This document shows positions 1 through 7,793 of a stretch of DNA of 63,072 nt, one piece after another. Numbering within the stretch: position 1 is the first letter of the stretch; each line of letters opens with the position of its first letter. The notes below the pieces were generated by a model, which saw only the letters and a list, made by a program, of their open reading frames with translations, was not told where the DNA came from and did no database searches. This DNA is from Sphingobacterium faecale (GTDB taxonomy: Bacteria; Bacteroidota; Bacteroidia; Sphingobacteriales; Sphingobacteriaceae). The stretch covers positions 1 to 63,072 of the forward strand of contig NZ_JAERTY010000017.1 of the NCBI RefSeq assembly GCF_016746095.1. Direction: 5' to 3'. Both the position numbers and the translations under genes were made by a program.

Positions 1-2
1 GG

Positions 3-794
3 GAGGCCAATGATCCGATAGACTGGAACGCTATACGGAACACTCCAAAACCTGTGCAACCTGAATACTCGGACACTAAGGAAGCTATCGCTCAAAAGCT
101 ATTGGATAACTTCAAACCAACTGTCATCGATAAAATGCTGGGAAAAGTGGCAGGAAAAGTAAAGGTTTTGGAAAATCTAGTCGCTGAATCGAGATCTAAA
201 GATGAAAAGCAACACCAAATCGCATTGAATGAATATCATCAGGAACTGAGCGACTGGGAAGAGCGCCAATCACTGGCAAAGGGTGTACTAGACCGCAACC
301 TAAAGGCTTATGTAGAGGCATTCAACTATTTTGATCCATTGGCTGAGGTATCTGAGCTAGGTTCCAGTGCGGAAATCAAGTTTGATACAAATAGTATTGA
401 TGTAGAAGTGACGGTTAGGGATATCGACATTGTCCCTGACTATGAACTGAGGCAGACATCAACGGGAAAGCTATCGAAGAAAAGTATGTCTAAAACAAAC
501 TACTACCAGCTGTATCAGGATCATGTATGCAGTGTCGCCCTAAGGGTGGCGAGGGAGCTATTCGGACTGTTACCTATTGAATATACGCGGGTAAATGCAC
601 TCTGTGATTTATTGAACCCAGCCACCGGACATCTGGAGAAACAGGTAATCCTTTCAGTCAAAATACCAAGAGATACATTGGAAGCGCTGAACATGGATAG
701 AATAGATCCATCGGACAGCATGCGTAACTTTGTTCATAATATGAAATTTAAAAAGACAACGGGATTTGAAATGGTAGAACGAGTGGTTTTGTAA
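3..794 (+). CDS. Hypothetical protein, 5' end cut by window edge
   Basis: The reading frame is open from base 3 and ends with TAA at 792-794. A GTG at 54 is the first start-like codon, but coding-like sequence (EANDPIDWNAIRN) lies in frame before it, so the protein probably begins outside the window. The visible part is about 263 residues, with a charged helical stretch (about residues 35-95 from the edge), a beta-rich middle (DVEVTVRDIDIVPDYELR) and an alpha/beta end (YYQLYQDHVCSVALRVAREL, then FKKTTGFEMVERVV). No signal peptide or membrane segment is visible. The C-terminal part recalls long Bacteroidota proteins that carry an N-terminal DUF4236 domain, but that domain is not visible here, so this is only a resemblance. 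Function unknown. Confidence 0.8.
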   Translation, partial: EANDPIDWNAIRNTPKPVQPEYSDTKEAIAQKLLDNFKPTVIDKMLGKVAGKVKVLENLVAESRSKDEKQHQIALNEYHQELSDWEERQSLAKGVLDRNLKAYVEAFNYFDPLAEVSELGSSAEIKFDTNSIDVEVTVRDIDIVPDYELRQTSTGKLSKKSMSKTNYYQLYQDHVCSVALRVARELFGLLPIEYTRVNALCDLLNPATGHLEKQVILSVKIPRDTLEALNMDRIDPSDSMRNFVHNMKFKKTTGFEMVERVVL

Positions 795-819
795 TTACTC
801 TTCAAACACAAAAATTATA

Positions 820-915
820 TGCCACAATTTGACCTTGACAAGATCGTCCAATACCTTGCCCCTATCGCGACCGCCTGCATAAGCTGTACAACTGGAATAC
901 GGACTTGATTTAAAT
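820..915 (+). pseudogene. Short frameshifted coding remnant
   Basis: An ATG at 820 opens a frame reading MPQFDLDKIVQYLAP and then runs into low-quality sequence. A second frame of the same stretch reads YRDRLHKLYNWNTDLI followed by TAA near 915. The two halves together look like the end of one protein split by an indel. No family is recognised and the call rests only on protein-like composition. Confidence 0.25.
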
Positions 916-1005
916 TATGTTGATGACAGGACTGCCATACCTGAAAGTTTACTATTTTTGATATTACAGGTGTGCTATTGCACATAACTTTTGAGACCAG
1001 CAGTC

Positions 1006-1211
1006 ATGGATATTAAAGAGGAAGATCTTAAGAAAAGATACTTTTCTATATATTCTGGTTGCCAATTTTCAATTTTCCTTTTAAAATGAACTTTCGTGAG
1101 AATGAAGAGTATTTGAAAACTAAACAGGCCAATTACTATTCTTTATTTGGATTCATATTTTTCTTTATTAGTGGAATAGTGATATTTCTAAACCAACTCC
1201 ACAGCCTGTAG
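1006..1211 (+). pseudogene. Small membrane protein remnant, frameshifted
   Basis: ATG at 1006 starts MDIKEEDLKKRYFSIY and stops at 1087-1089. The next frame, from an ATG at 1086, reads a charged segment (NEEYLKTKQANYY) and then one hydrophobic helix (SLFGFIFFFISGIVIFLN), stopping at 1209-1211. Together they look like one small single-span membrane protein broken by a shift near 1070-1085. The tail runs into the 3' end of hicB on the other strand, so the junction with the hicB block probably removed the true end. No family is recognised. Confidence 0.35.
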
Positions 1212-1589
1212 CTCAGCTGCCAGACGGTGAAGCCCCTCTTCTATCTTCTTAAGCTGAGGCTGACGGGGCTTTTTCAATCCCGATGAGTAATGCTGTAGCT
1301 GACGCTGATTGATGCCTGTAATCTTCTCTAAAGCGGCATTGGTGAAGATGCCTTTGTAATAGTTGAGAAAGCTCTCTGCATCGAAGTGGTACACGATATC
1401 GTACTTGCCCTTGAGAATAGATGGTATATTGTCGGGAGTAAACTCTTCAGTAATGATAGCTATCGCATCCAAGATGGATTGCTTGGCCTCCTCGACGGTA
1501 TCACCGCCCCCATAGATGCCTTCGGCATTCTTTGCATAGGCACTGAACATGTCTTCGCTGCGCTCGATAATGATTTTTAGAATTTTCAT
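1188..1589 (-). CDS. hicB: HicB-type antitoxin with C-terminal HTH
   Basis: A 133-residue protein in two parts. The N-terminal half (about residues 1-65) has the HicB fold signature: MKILKIIIERSEDMFSAYA, then GIYGGGDTVEEAKQSILDAI. The C-terminal half (about 80-133) is a Cro/CI-like helix-turn-helix (ALEKITGINQRQLQHYSSG, ending KPRQPQLKKIEEGLHRLAAEL). HicB normally neutralises the HicA mRNA interferase and represses its own operon through the HTH. An AGGAAAGGAG ribosome-binding site sits just before the ATG at 1589. The partner hicA upstream on the same strand is truncated, so this HicB is probably an orphan antitoxin or regulator. Its 3' segment recurs twice more in the window (3947-4090 and 7794-7873). 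Confidence 0.85.
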   Translation of the reverse strand: MKILKIIIERSEDMFSAYAKNAEGIYGGGDTVEEAKQSILDAIAIITEEFTPDNIPSILKGKYDIVYHFDAESFLNYYKGIFTNAALEKITGINQRQLQHYSSGLKKPRQPQLKKIEEGLHRLAAELQAVELV

Positions 1590-1629
1590 AGTATTGCTCC
1601 TTTCCTATATCACGGGGATCGGGAGCTAA

Positions 1630-1740
1630 TTAAAGCTCCAGATCCTTCATAATTTTCTTGCGAAGGCCCTCTCCCATCTCTTTGCTACCATGATAAGGAA
1701 CTGGATAGGTCTTCCCACCCTTCTCATAAATGTAATGAGG
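1630..1740 (-). pseudogene. hicA: hicA toxin remnant (C-terminal part only)
   Basis: The minus strand reads about 36 codons of a HicA C-terminus: HYIYEKGGKTYPVPYHG, then SKEMGEGLRKKIMKDLEL, ending with TAA at 1632-1630. HicA proteins are about 60-80 residues; the N-terminal helix and the conserved glycine/histidine region before the second strand are missing, and a stop lies about 6 codons upstream of the break. The order hicA-hicB on the minus strand is the usual one. The toxin should be inactive. A second copy at 4085-4185 breaks off at the same place. Confidence 0.75.
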
Positions 1741-1822
1741 GAGAGAGGTTATTATTTAACAGGGACTTGTCATTAAATTTCAATTTTATAGCTGATCAAA
1801 CTTAATATAAAAGAGTAGCCGT

Positions 1823-1993
1823 ATGGATTTTATCGCTTTTGTGAAAGAAAGCGGTATCACAGAAAAGGATCTGTCGGGCTCGGCGATATGGCAGGTGGGA
1901 CTGAAAGATGGTATCTACATGGGGATACTGAAAGAGGACGGCTCGGTGCTGGACTGGGAGTTTATAAACAGATTTTGTGGTAATGGGGATTAG
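1823..1993 (+). CDS. Small hypothetical protein (56 aa)
   Basis: ATG at 1823 to TAG at 1991-1993 encodes 56 residues beginning MDFIAFVKESGITEKDL and continuing with WQVGLKDGIYMGILKEDG. The composition is protein-like, with alternating acidic and hydrophobic residues and sensible third-position use, whereas the opposite-strand frame here looks random. There is no signal peptide and no family is recognised. It could be a fragment of a larger gene, since the surrounding region is full of truncated genes. Confidence 0.4.
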   Translation: MDFIAFVKESGITEKDLSGSAIWQVGLKDGIYMGILKEDGSVLDWEFINRFCGNGD

Positions 1994-2084
1994 AGGTATA
2001 TAACGACCGTCGGCAAGGGAATTACTTACCCAAAATTCATTGAGCAAAATAGTGTCGTCTACTGCATGAAATAATTCTTCTGTC

Positions 2085-3092
2085 TTATGGTATTAAAATA
2101 ATTCTATTAAACCTTTTCTCAATCTCCCATATCCTGCCCAATAACTCACTCCAATTCAGACTATCTCCAATAATCATATTCTCCTGCATTGTTTTATAAT
2201 CAGCTTCCCACTTTGCCATGATAGCGTCTGGTGGTATGATACTCAATTTCCCTTTCACATGATTGGAATAATCCATTCCCCTCAATGGCGTAACGGTTTT
2301 CCGATGGTGAACTATTGTATTGAATAACTCATCAGCATCGATAGCCATTTCACCGTATTCGGCATCCATAATTTTATCTAAGTCATATAAATGCCTGGTC
2401 AATCGATCTGTTCTAATCTTATCGACTGGTTTTGAAAATTCTTCATGCAGCAGCAGGACTTTCTCTATAAATGTACGTGTAGGAATAACTACCTGAACAC
2501 CAAAGGAAGGTTCAGTAAAATCAAGATCTCTATAATGATGATCAAGAAACGATATAACAGATTTTATTTCAAAGGGTTCGGTCAACGATCTCGCACCCAT
2601 TTCCAAAAGAATCCGTTGCTGAATATAAACATTATCCGTGGGGACAACGCTTCGATAATGGATCTCCAATGTATTCGGATCACTCGTATCATCTATATGA
2701 TCGTTATATCTTATTTCGTATAGTTCTCGATCAACACCAAGGTGATCCAGTTGGCTGACGAGCTCTTCTCGAAATTCATTAATAATAAATCCACCGGAAG
2801 CCTTCCTCAATTTTTTTATTTGGGATTTAGACCCCAATTGATCAAAGCCTAACAGATGATGGTCAATGATCAAGTCTATATCTTCCGAAAAACGATTTAT
2901 GAGGTTGTAAGCCTTACTCAATGATGTTCCACCTTTGAATATTATGGAATCCGCATATCTGGATTGAAAAACTGCTTTTAGGATAATACATACCCACCAA
3001 TCCTTTTCAACGACAAACGCTGGCAATCCAATCGCATTTTCAACTTGCTCCAAAATCTGAAGCTTTTGCTCATCGCTTAGGTTAATCCACAT
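2085..3092 (-). CDS. AbiEii/AbiGii-family nucleotidyltransferase toxin
   Basis: A 335-residue protein with the AbiEii toxin core. FVVEKDWWVCIILKAVF (about residues 28-44) leads to the nucleotidyltransferase motif FKGGTSLSKAY (about 53-63) and RFSEDIDLII (about 67-76), whose two acidic residues should bind metal. The family transfers nucleotides to RNA targets and acts as the toxin of type IV abortive-infection systems. The length fits the family. It starts 3 nt after the stop of the AbiEi-type gene (3096-3698), as expected for a coupled antitoxin-toxin operon. No frameshift or missing key residue is seen, so the module may be active. Target and phage range are unknown. Confidence 0.85.
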   Translation of the reverse strand: MWINLSDEQKLQILEQVENAIGLPAFVVEKDWWVCIILKAVFQSRYADSIIFKGGTSLSKAYNLINRFSEDIDLIIDHHLLGFDQLGSKSQIKKLRKASGGFIINEFREELVSQLDHLGVDRELYEIRYNDHIDDTSDPNTLEIHYRSVVPTDNVYIQQRILLEMGARSLTEPFEIKSVISFLDHHYRDLDFTEPSFGVQVVIPTRTFIEKVLLLHEEFSKPVDKIRTDRLTRHLYDLDKIMDAEYGEMAIDADELFNTIVHHRKTVTPLRGMDYSNHVKGKLSIIPPDAIMAKWEADYKTMQENMIIGDSLNWSELLGRIWEIEKRFNRIILIP

Positions 3093-3095
3093 ACA

Positions 3096-3698
3096 TTAAG
3101 ACTGATAAAGATTATTGATCTGTTTCTGAATCCACACAGGTGTATATATGACTTGATTTTTCATCACTTTCTCATCTAGCTTTTTTACAGTTTTCTTGAT
3201 GGTCTCTAAAAAATCTTCTGTAATATCCTGTTGCCCTTTCTCCTTAAAGGCCTGCACAATAAGATGTAGTAACTCGTCTTTTATCGCAAAGCTTTTAGGA
3301 ACAGTGCGTTTAAATTTGATGGTTCGATTTCCTATTTTCACTTCACGCTGCGAGCCATCAGTTAGATAAACGGCCTTTAACGGCACTTGTGTCGTAAGCC
3401 CTAGTAAATACAGGGCCATCACACCTGTTGGAGCAATTCGAGCTCTATCTCTTTTAGCAATTTCCTTTGCAATTTCGCCAATATTAGGATATACTGTCCC
3501 CAGTAAAGGATCTTTCTTTGGTTTGATATAGATACCATGAGCCAGTCTTTCAATAAGACCAGCATTCTCCAGACGGAAAAGGGTGAGCCGGATATTTTCT
3601 GGCGTAGCAAAACTCTTAAAGTCTTCAGCGAAAAACAACTCGCCACGCGACGATTTTAAAATTTTGTTTTCTATCTTATTTCTAGATGTTTCCATCAT
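3096..3698 (-). CDS. AbiEi-like antitoxin / DUF6088-family regulator
   Basis: A 200-residue protein with an N-terminal winged-helix region (about 15-65: ELFFAEDFKSFATPENIRL, then LENAGLIERLAHGIYIKP) and a C-terminal AbiEi-type domain (VPLKAVYLTDGS, then IKFKRTVPKSFAIKDELL). It is the first gene of the AbiE-type operon and overlaps neither neighbour. Family members repress their own promoter by binding inverted repeats, and a perfect 10-bp inverted repeat lies 18 nt upstream of the start. Two ATG codons (3698 and 3695) are possible. A fragment covering roughly the last 90 residues is duplicated at 23553-23824. Confidence 0.8.
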   Translation of the reverse strand: MMETSRNKIENKILKSSRGELFFAEDFKSFATPENIRLTLFRLENAGLIERLAHGIYIKPKKDPLLGTVYPNIGEIAKEIAKRDRARIAPTGVMALYLLGLTTQVPLKAVYLTDGSQREVKIGNRTIKFKRTVPKSFAIKDELLHLIVQAFKEKGQQDITEDFLETIKKTVKKLDEKVMKNQVIYTPVWIQKQINNLYQS

Positions 3699-3715
3699 TT
3701 AAAAAAACATTATAC

Positions 3716-3744
3716 TGTAACAAATTTAGCAAATATTTGTTACA
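3716..3744 (-). promoter_or_regulatory. AbiE-type operator and promoter
   Basis: TGTAACAAAT (3716-3725) and ATTTGTTACA (3735-3744) form a perfect 10-bp inverted repeat with a 9-nt spacer. On the minus strand, TAAATTTG (3728-3721) matches the Bacteroidota -7 consensus TAnnTTTG, with a TTTG 17 nt further upstream as a candidate -33 element. The repeat overlaps the -7 box, so a protein bound there would block the promoter. Inference: this is the autoregulatory site of the AbiEi-like protein. Confidence 0.65.
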
Positions 3745-3859
3745 GCAAAAATAGTATTCGGGATTAATATTTTAGTGGCTTGTCCTGAAATAACTATACA
3801 GTTTTTCTAAATCTGATTACATCCTTTAAAGTACTTATACATGAGGATTTTTCTTTCAT

Positions 3860-3943
3860 TTAAAGATTATCCAATACCGAAAACCACCATTTGCTTTGCT
3901 CGTCATCCCAAATAGCACGTAACTCACGGTCATCAAAAAAATG
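3860..3943 (-). pseudogene. BRO-N/phage-antirepressor-like remnant
   Basis: The minus strand reads 27 codons, HFFDDRELRAIWDDE then QSKWWFSVLDNL, and stops. This resembles the start of BRO-N-type phage antirepressor and related proteins, which share an IWDEE..WYFSVVDV pattern. There is no start codon in place and the rest of the gene is absent. It abuts the second hicB fragment. Confidence 0.35.
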
Positions 3944-3946
3944 AAC

Positions 3947-4185
3947 TTAGACCAACTCTACGGCCTGTAGTTCTGCCGCCAGACGGTGAAGCCCCTCTTC
4001 TATCTTCTTAAGCTGAGGCTGACGGGGCTTTTTCAATCCTGATGAGTTGTTGCAGCTGACGCTGATTGATGCCTGTAATCTTCTCTAAAGCGGCATTGGC
4101 GAAGATGCCTCCTCCCTATCTCTTTGCTACCATGATAAGGAACTGGATAGGTCTTCCCACCCTTCTCATAAATGTAATGAGGGAG
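3947..4185 (-). pseudogene. hicB'-hicA' fused remnant, second copy
   Basis: This block repeats the end of hicB (stop at 3949-3947, then the same C-terminal residues AAELQAVELV) with a 2-nt deletion near 4042 that shifts the frame. It then jumps from about codon 85 of hicB directly into hicA near 4110. The hicA part ends at the same base as in the first copy (both read aatgagggag), so the hicA truncation existed before the duplication. Neither protein can be made. The terminator-like aagcccc/ggggctt hairpin is kept. Confidence 0.75.
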
Positions 4186-4220
4186 GGGTGCTGTAACAAG
4201 ACATTCCATATGTTAGTCTT

Positions 4221-4673
4221 TTATGGATTACATAATTCAACAAATGTGTTGATAGATTGTTTCAGCTCTTTATTTGATTTAATCAGTGAGAACAAGCCGC
4301 TATAGAAATCTGTGGAAAATGTATCATCTATTACATATCTTATTTCTCCTGCCGAGGTTAGCAGGCGAATCTGAAAACCGCCTCGCCCGCAGCTTAGACA
4401 AGCTGATTGGTTTGTATTCTGTTCTGAAACGTAGTCACTGAGTGCAGCAAAATCATTCCTATTTACTTTGTACTTTGTCAAAAAACTGGAATCGATATCT
4501 CCTCTCACGCCATCATCGTCTACGTAAATTAAAACGTCTTCAATCACTTTGTCAGATTCGCCGATATGGATGAGATACAATTGATCATCAACCTTATCGC
4601 GACTTGATGTACTGCAGCCGACAAACAAGACTATTATTATTGAAATGAATAGGAATATATGCTTATTTTTCAT
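4221..4673 (-). CDS. Hypothetical lipoprotein
   Basis: A 150-residue protein with a clear lipoprotein signal: KNKHIFLFISIIIVLFVGC, with the acylated cysteine at about residue 20. The mature part is small and acidic, contains a CLSCGRGG motif (about residues 92-99), and has no recognised domain. It sits next to other orphan genes (4727-5050 and 5061-5756) and could belong to a group of immunity or accessory genes, but nothing shows this directly. The reading frame is intact. Confidence 0.7.
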   Translation of the reverse strand: MKNKHIFLFISIIIVLFVGCSTSSRDKVDDQLYLIHIGESDKVIEDVLIYVDDDGVRGDIDSSFLTKYKVNRNDFAALSDYVSEQNTNQSACLSCGRGGFQIRLLTSAGEIRYVIDDTFSTDFYSGLFSLIKSNKELKQSINTFVELCNP

Positions 4674-4726
4674 CGTTCGTATATGAGGGCTACTATCGGT
4701 TATTCAAAACATGAATTTTCTTCTCT

Positions 4727-5050
4727 TTATTCCTTGATTAGGTACTGTCTCTTCTTTACTCCTTTTTTGCTAAGGGTCAGAACAATCTTCTGGGTATTAG
4801 GTATCTGTGTTAATTGCTCTATCTCTTGGTCGGTAAATTGTTCGAACTGAACATGGCTGATGTCGACTATCGCGTTGCCCGAGATCATCTCTCCTTCTTC
4901 TTCATCTTTAACAAACCAACTATCGTTGATAAGTAACTTGCCTAGGCCTTTTCCTTTGTAAGCAATCCATGCCGTATAAACACAAAATTGATCACATGAT
5001 AAATAATATGAGCAAAAGTAATTATCTTCGGATGACTGATTATTAAGCAT
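4727..5050 (-). CDS. Hypothetical protein (107 aa)
   Basis: A 107-residue soluble-looking protein rich in charged residues, starting MLNNQSSEDNYFCSYY and ending KKGVKKRQYLIKE. No signal peptide, membrane segment or known motif is visible. The start codon at 5050 is only 10 nt from the divergent ATG at 5061, which is unusually tight; a later start on this strand is possible, but no other in-frame ATG near the N-terminus is obvious. It could be read from a promoter lying inside the neighbouring gene. Confidence 0.55.
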   Translation of the reverse strand: MLNNQSSEDNYFCSYYLSCDQFCVYTAWIAYKGKGLGKLLINDSWFVKDEEEGEMISGNAIVDISHVQFEQFTDQEIEQLTQIPNTQKIVLTLSKKGVKKRQYLIKE

Positions 5051-5060
5051 ACCTTTTAAA

Positions 5061-5756
5061 ATGAAAGCAACAATTTACGCAGAAAAAGATATAATCGGAA
5101 CAACAGATCTGTGTGTTGGTGATTTTATAATGGGGGGGCTTTATGGGACTTTGTGTCCTACTGATCTGTATTATGATAAAGTTCAATCTTACGTCTGGAA
5201 CTTTTGGAATCAGTCTCCCGTAGATTATAAATTATGGCAATCGTTAAATCTAAATGTACAGTTGGAAAACGGGCTGTTTTTATTGGCTCGCGGGGGAATA
5301 ACTATCGATGATATGATAGAATTGAAGGATGAACCTAAACGAATTGATCTGGCTGGAGTGGACACTAGAATTATTGAAGATTTTATCTGTGCCTCTCCTA
5401 CTCGTCCATTTGTCGATGAGCCCTGGGAAGCGATCACGATAGAAGAAAAACTGGAGTTTGAGAAACAGATAACGAGTAGTGTAAAAGCGAACAAATCTAT
5501 GTGGATCAATCTTTTCGGCAAAACCAAACATCCTTTGGCTGATGCGATAGTCTCTGCATTATGTAAAGATATACGGGGGAATAGTGTTTTGTTTGAGATA
5601 AGCAGTCTAACTATCGAACAAAGCTTTGTTGTTATTGATCTATCAAGAACATATAAAGCCAAAAGATCTAACTATGCTATAGTGGAATTTTACGACAGTT
5701 ATGACGAATTTAAATATGGAAGGATGTTTCCGGACAAAGTGAATTGGGAAGAATAA
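5061..5756 (+). CDS. Hypothetical protein (231 aa)
   Basis: A 231-residue protein starting MKATIYAEKDIIGTTDLCVGD and ending with a tyrosine- and acid-rich tail (IVEFYDSYDEFKYGR). It is mixed alpha/beta by composition, without a signal peptide or membrane span. No family is recognised. Single-copy orphan proteins of this size next to toxin-antitoxin debris are often immunity-type proteins in Bacteroidota, but that is only inference from context. The frame is intact. Confidence 0.7.
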   Translation: MKATIYAEKDIIGTTDLCVGDFIMGGLYGTLCPTDLYYDKVQSYVWNFWNQSPVDYKLWQSLNLNVQLENGLFLLARGGITIDDMIELKDEPKRIDLAGVDTRIIEDFICASPTRPFVDEPWEAITIEEKLEFEKQITSSVKANKSMWINLFGKTKHPLADAIVSALCKDIRGNSVLFEISSLTIEQSFVVIDLSRTYKAKRSNYAIVEFYDSYDEFKYGRMFPDKVNWEE

Positions 5757-5813
5757 ATCAGATATTAATAGAAAGCTAATTTAATAAGACCGAAAAGAAT
5801 ACCATAATTCGTT

Positions 5814-6399
5814 ATGAGAGAAATAAGATTGTCAGTGATAGTTATAGTAAGTATTTTGGCCGCCTTGCTTGCGAATGGAACTAGATAGTATATCGCCATT
5901 CCATGGATTCGCTTAGCTAATCATTATCATTGCGGGGCTAGTAATCGGTGTATGGACGTTAGTAAATGATAGCAGAGATTATCGGGCCAACAAGACCTGG
6001 AAAATGTTTCAACCTTCAATCCTATGCTGTATAGAACTGCTAGCTGTTGTCGGTATTTCGAGAGATGTCGATAAGGCATTTGAAAAGCCTACTTTGCTGA
6101 ATGCATTTTACGATGGGTCTTATAATGGTCGAGGTATAGATTTTGAAATGGATGGAACTTATATCATGGATGAAATGGCGATAGGATTTGTGGATTACGC
6201 TTATGGTACATATCGTCTAGATAGTAACCGAATAATATTTGATCCGTCCACGGAAGGAAGCAAGCATAATATCCGCTATATGCTTATTGTCGAGCCGAAA
6301 AATGGGGACGATCTCTATTTACTAGAAACAGATAGTATAGGCAAAAGTACAGACGAGAATGTAAAGTATGGTGTAAGAGTGGACAATAGACGCAGATAA
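5814..6399 (+). pseudogene. Membrane-anchored protein, broken by a stop and frameshift
   Basis: ATG at 5814 starts a hydrophobic N-terminus (REIRLSVIVIVSILAALLA) that stops at TAG near 5886. A second frame picks up a further hydrophobic helix (IIIIAGLVIGVWTLV) near 5920 and runs on through RDYRANKTWKM into the open frame that has an ATG at 6004 and stops at 6397-6399. The soluble end (131 residues from 6004) has a lipocalin-like pattern (YDGSYNGRGIDFEMDGTY, then YGTYRLDSNRIIF). The simplest reading is one gene with two N-terminal membrane helices, disrupted in the first 110 nt. Expression from ATG 6004 alone would give a protein without its membrane anchor. Confidence 0.6.
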
Positions 6400-6474
6400 A
6401 CCAAGAATGGATTTTTTGAGAATTTTGAGGAGAATAGAGAAAATTGCGAAAAATGGTATAATAACAAAAATGGT

Positions 6475-7569
6475 ATGAGTTTTTTTAAAAATATTTTTGG
6501 CAAGAAAGAAGAGCCAATTAAAAATAACGTCGACTTTTGGAATTGGTTTCAAGCCAACGAAAAGACATTTTTTAATGCGATAAAATCTCATAAAGAGATT
6601 GAAGAAAGATTTTTTGACAAACTTTCGCCAAAGCTTTCTGAACTAAAAGACGGTTACTATTATCAGGCATGGATGTATGACGACAATACTGTTGAATTAG
6701 TATTAACTGCAGACGCTAATGCGAAAAATATAGTTTTCGTAGAAGAACTTGTAGCACATGCCCCTAAAATCGATGGTTGGAAATTTACGGCACTCAAACC
6801 TGCAATGGATATTGAAAATGTAGCAATCAGTATGGGAGGGTATAAATTTGACCGCAATAATTTATTCTTCTATTCCAATGACTATGCTGCTTATCCTGAC
6901 GAAATTGACCTTTGCGTAATCCATAATGAACTGACAGAAGACAATATGCAGGAAATAGTAGACGGTACTTATCTTTTCTTAGACAATTATTTGGGAGAAC
7001 TTGATTTTCTAAACAATATAGATAATCTAAAAATAATCAGCAGACAGGAAGCGGAAAAAGAACTAGTTCCGATTAATAAACTCAAAGATTTTTTGACGTG
7101 GCGACAAAAAGAATTTATTGAAAAGTATAGCGGACTTCGCTGCAATACGGAAAATGATACATACGCAAGTTTAGAAGCAGTACTTAAAAACGGCAGACCT
7201 TTATTTGCTATTGTCAATTCGACATTACTTGAGTGGGACGGCAAAGCGTCTCATCCTTGGATTTTAGAGGTTCAAATAAACTATAACGGTGACGAGAATA
7301 ATGGTTTGCCAGAGGCTAGTACTTATGAACTTCTTAACGAATTTGAAGAACAAATAATGCTCGAACTAAAAGACTTTGACGGCTATCTCTACATAGGAAG
7401 AGAAACGGCAGACAATTCAAGACAAATATACTTTGCTTGCAAAGACTTTAGGAAACCTTCAAGAATTTCACACCATTTGATAAAAAAATATTCGGATAAG
7501 CTGAGTATAGAATATGATATATATAAAGACAAATATTGGCAATCATTTGAACGGTTTAGGCTGAATTAA
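6475..7569 (+). CDS. DUF695-domain protein
   Basis: A 364-residue cytosolic protein. The N-terminal half (about 20-195) has the region often paired with DUF695 (WNWFQANEKTFFNAI, YYQAWMYDDNTVELVLT). The C-terminal part (about 210-350) fits DUF695: PWILEVQINYNGDENNGLP, then LNEFEEQIMLEL and YLYIGRETADNSRQIYF. The biochemical role of DUF695 is unknown. The gene is more A+T-rich than its neighbours and has a TATAAT-like box just upstream (near 6457), consistent with recent acquisition. The frame is complete. Confidence 0.8.
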   Translation: MSFFKNIFGKKEEPIKNNVDFWNWFQANEKTFFNAIKSHKEIEERFFDKLSPKLSELKDGYYYQAWMYDDNTVELVLTADANAKNIVFVEELVAHAPKIDGWKFTALKPAMDIENVAISMGGYKFDRNNLFFYSNDYAAYPDEIDLCVIHNELTEDNMQEIVDGTYLFLDNYLGELDFLNNIDNLKIISRQEAEKELVPINKLKDFLTWRQKEFIEKYSGLRCNTENDTYASLEAVLKNGRPLFAIVNSTLLEWDGKASHPWILEVQINYNGDENNGLPEASTYELLNEFEEQIMLELKDFDGYLYIGRETADNSRQIYFACKDFRKPSRISHHLIKKYSDKLSIEYDIYKDKYWQSFERFRLN

Positions 7570-7581
7570 CGCATAGAGAAA

Positions 7582-7791
7582 TGGGTAATCACCCCTCCGA
7601 GGACGACTCGGTGCTCCCCGAAACTCGATTTTATGATCATCTCTTAAAGTTTTGAGCCACCGCTCTTTTGTCTTGACAGGGACGGATAGTTCTTGTCCAT
7701 TTACTAGATAACAAGGGTGTTTTTTACACTCAATAATAAAACAAAGGTAATTTTCAACTATTTCTACACTCGTAAAATAAACTGTGGTAAT
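7582..7791 (-). pseudogene. Unrecognised coding remnant next to hicB fragment
   Basis: The minus strand keeps one open frame of about 70 codons that reads like protein: FTSVEIVENYLCFIIECKKH, then LVNGQELSVPVKTKERWLKTL. It has no start and begins at the border of the third hicB fragment. It loosely recalls LytTR-type DNA-binding domains, but the signature residues are not convincing. It fills the gap between the DUF695 gene and the 607-residue gene. Confidence 0.25.
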
Positions 7792-7793
7792 AT

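Noticed and set aside
1188..1740. Working HicAB toxin-antitoxin pair
   Set aside because: HicA lacks its N-terminal part and has a stop just upstream, so no toxin can be made from this locus.
1802..2047. Minus-strand 81-residue open frame
   Set aside because: It is antisense to the more protein-like 56-residue plus-strand frame at 1823-1993.
4066..4305. Plus-strand 79-residue frame
   Set aside because: It is antisense to the hicB-hicA remnant and the lipoprotein end; no coding signal of its own.
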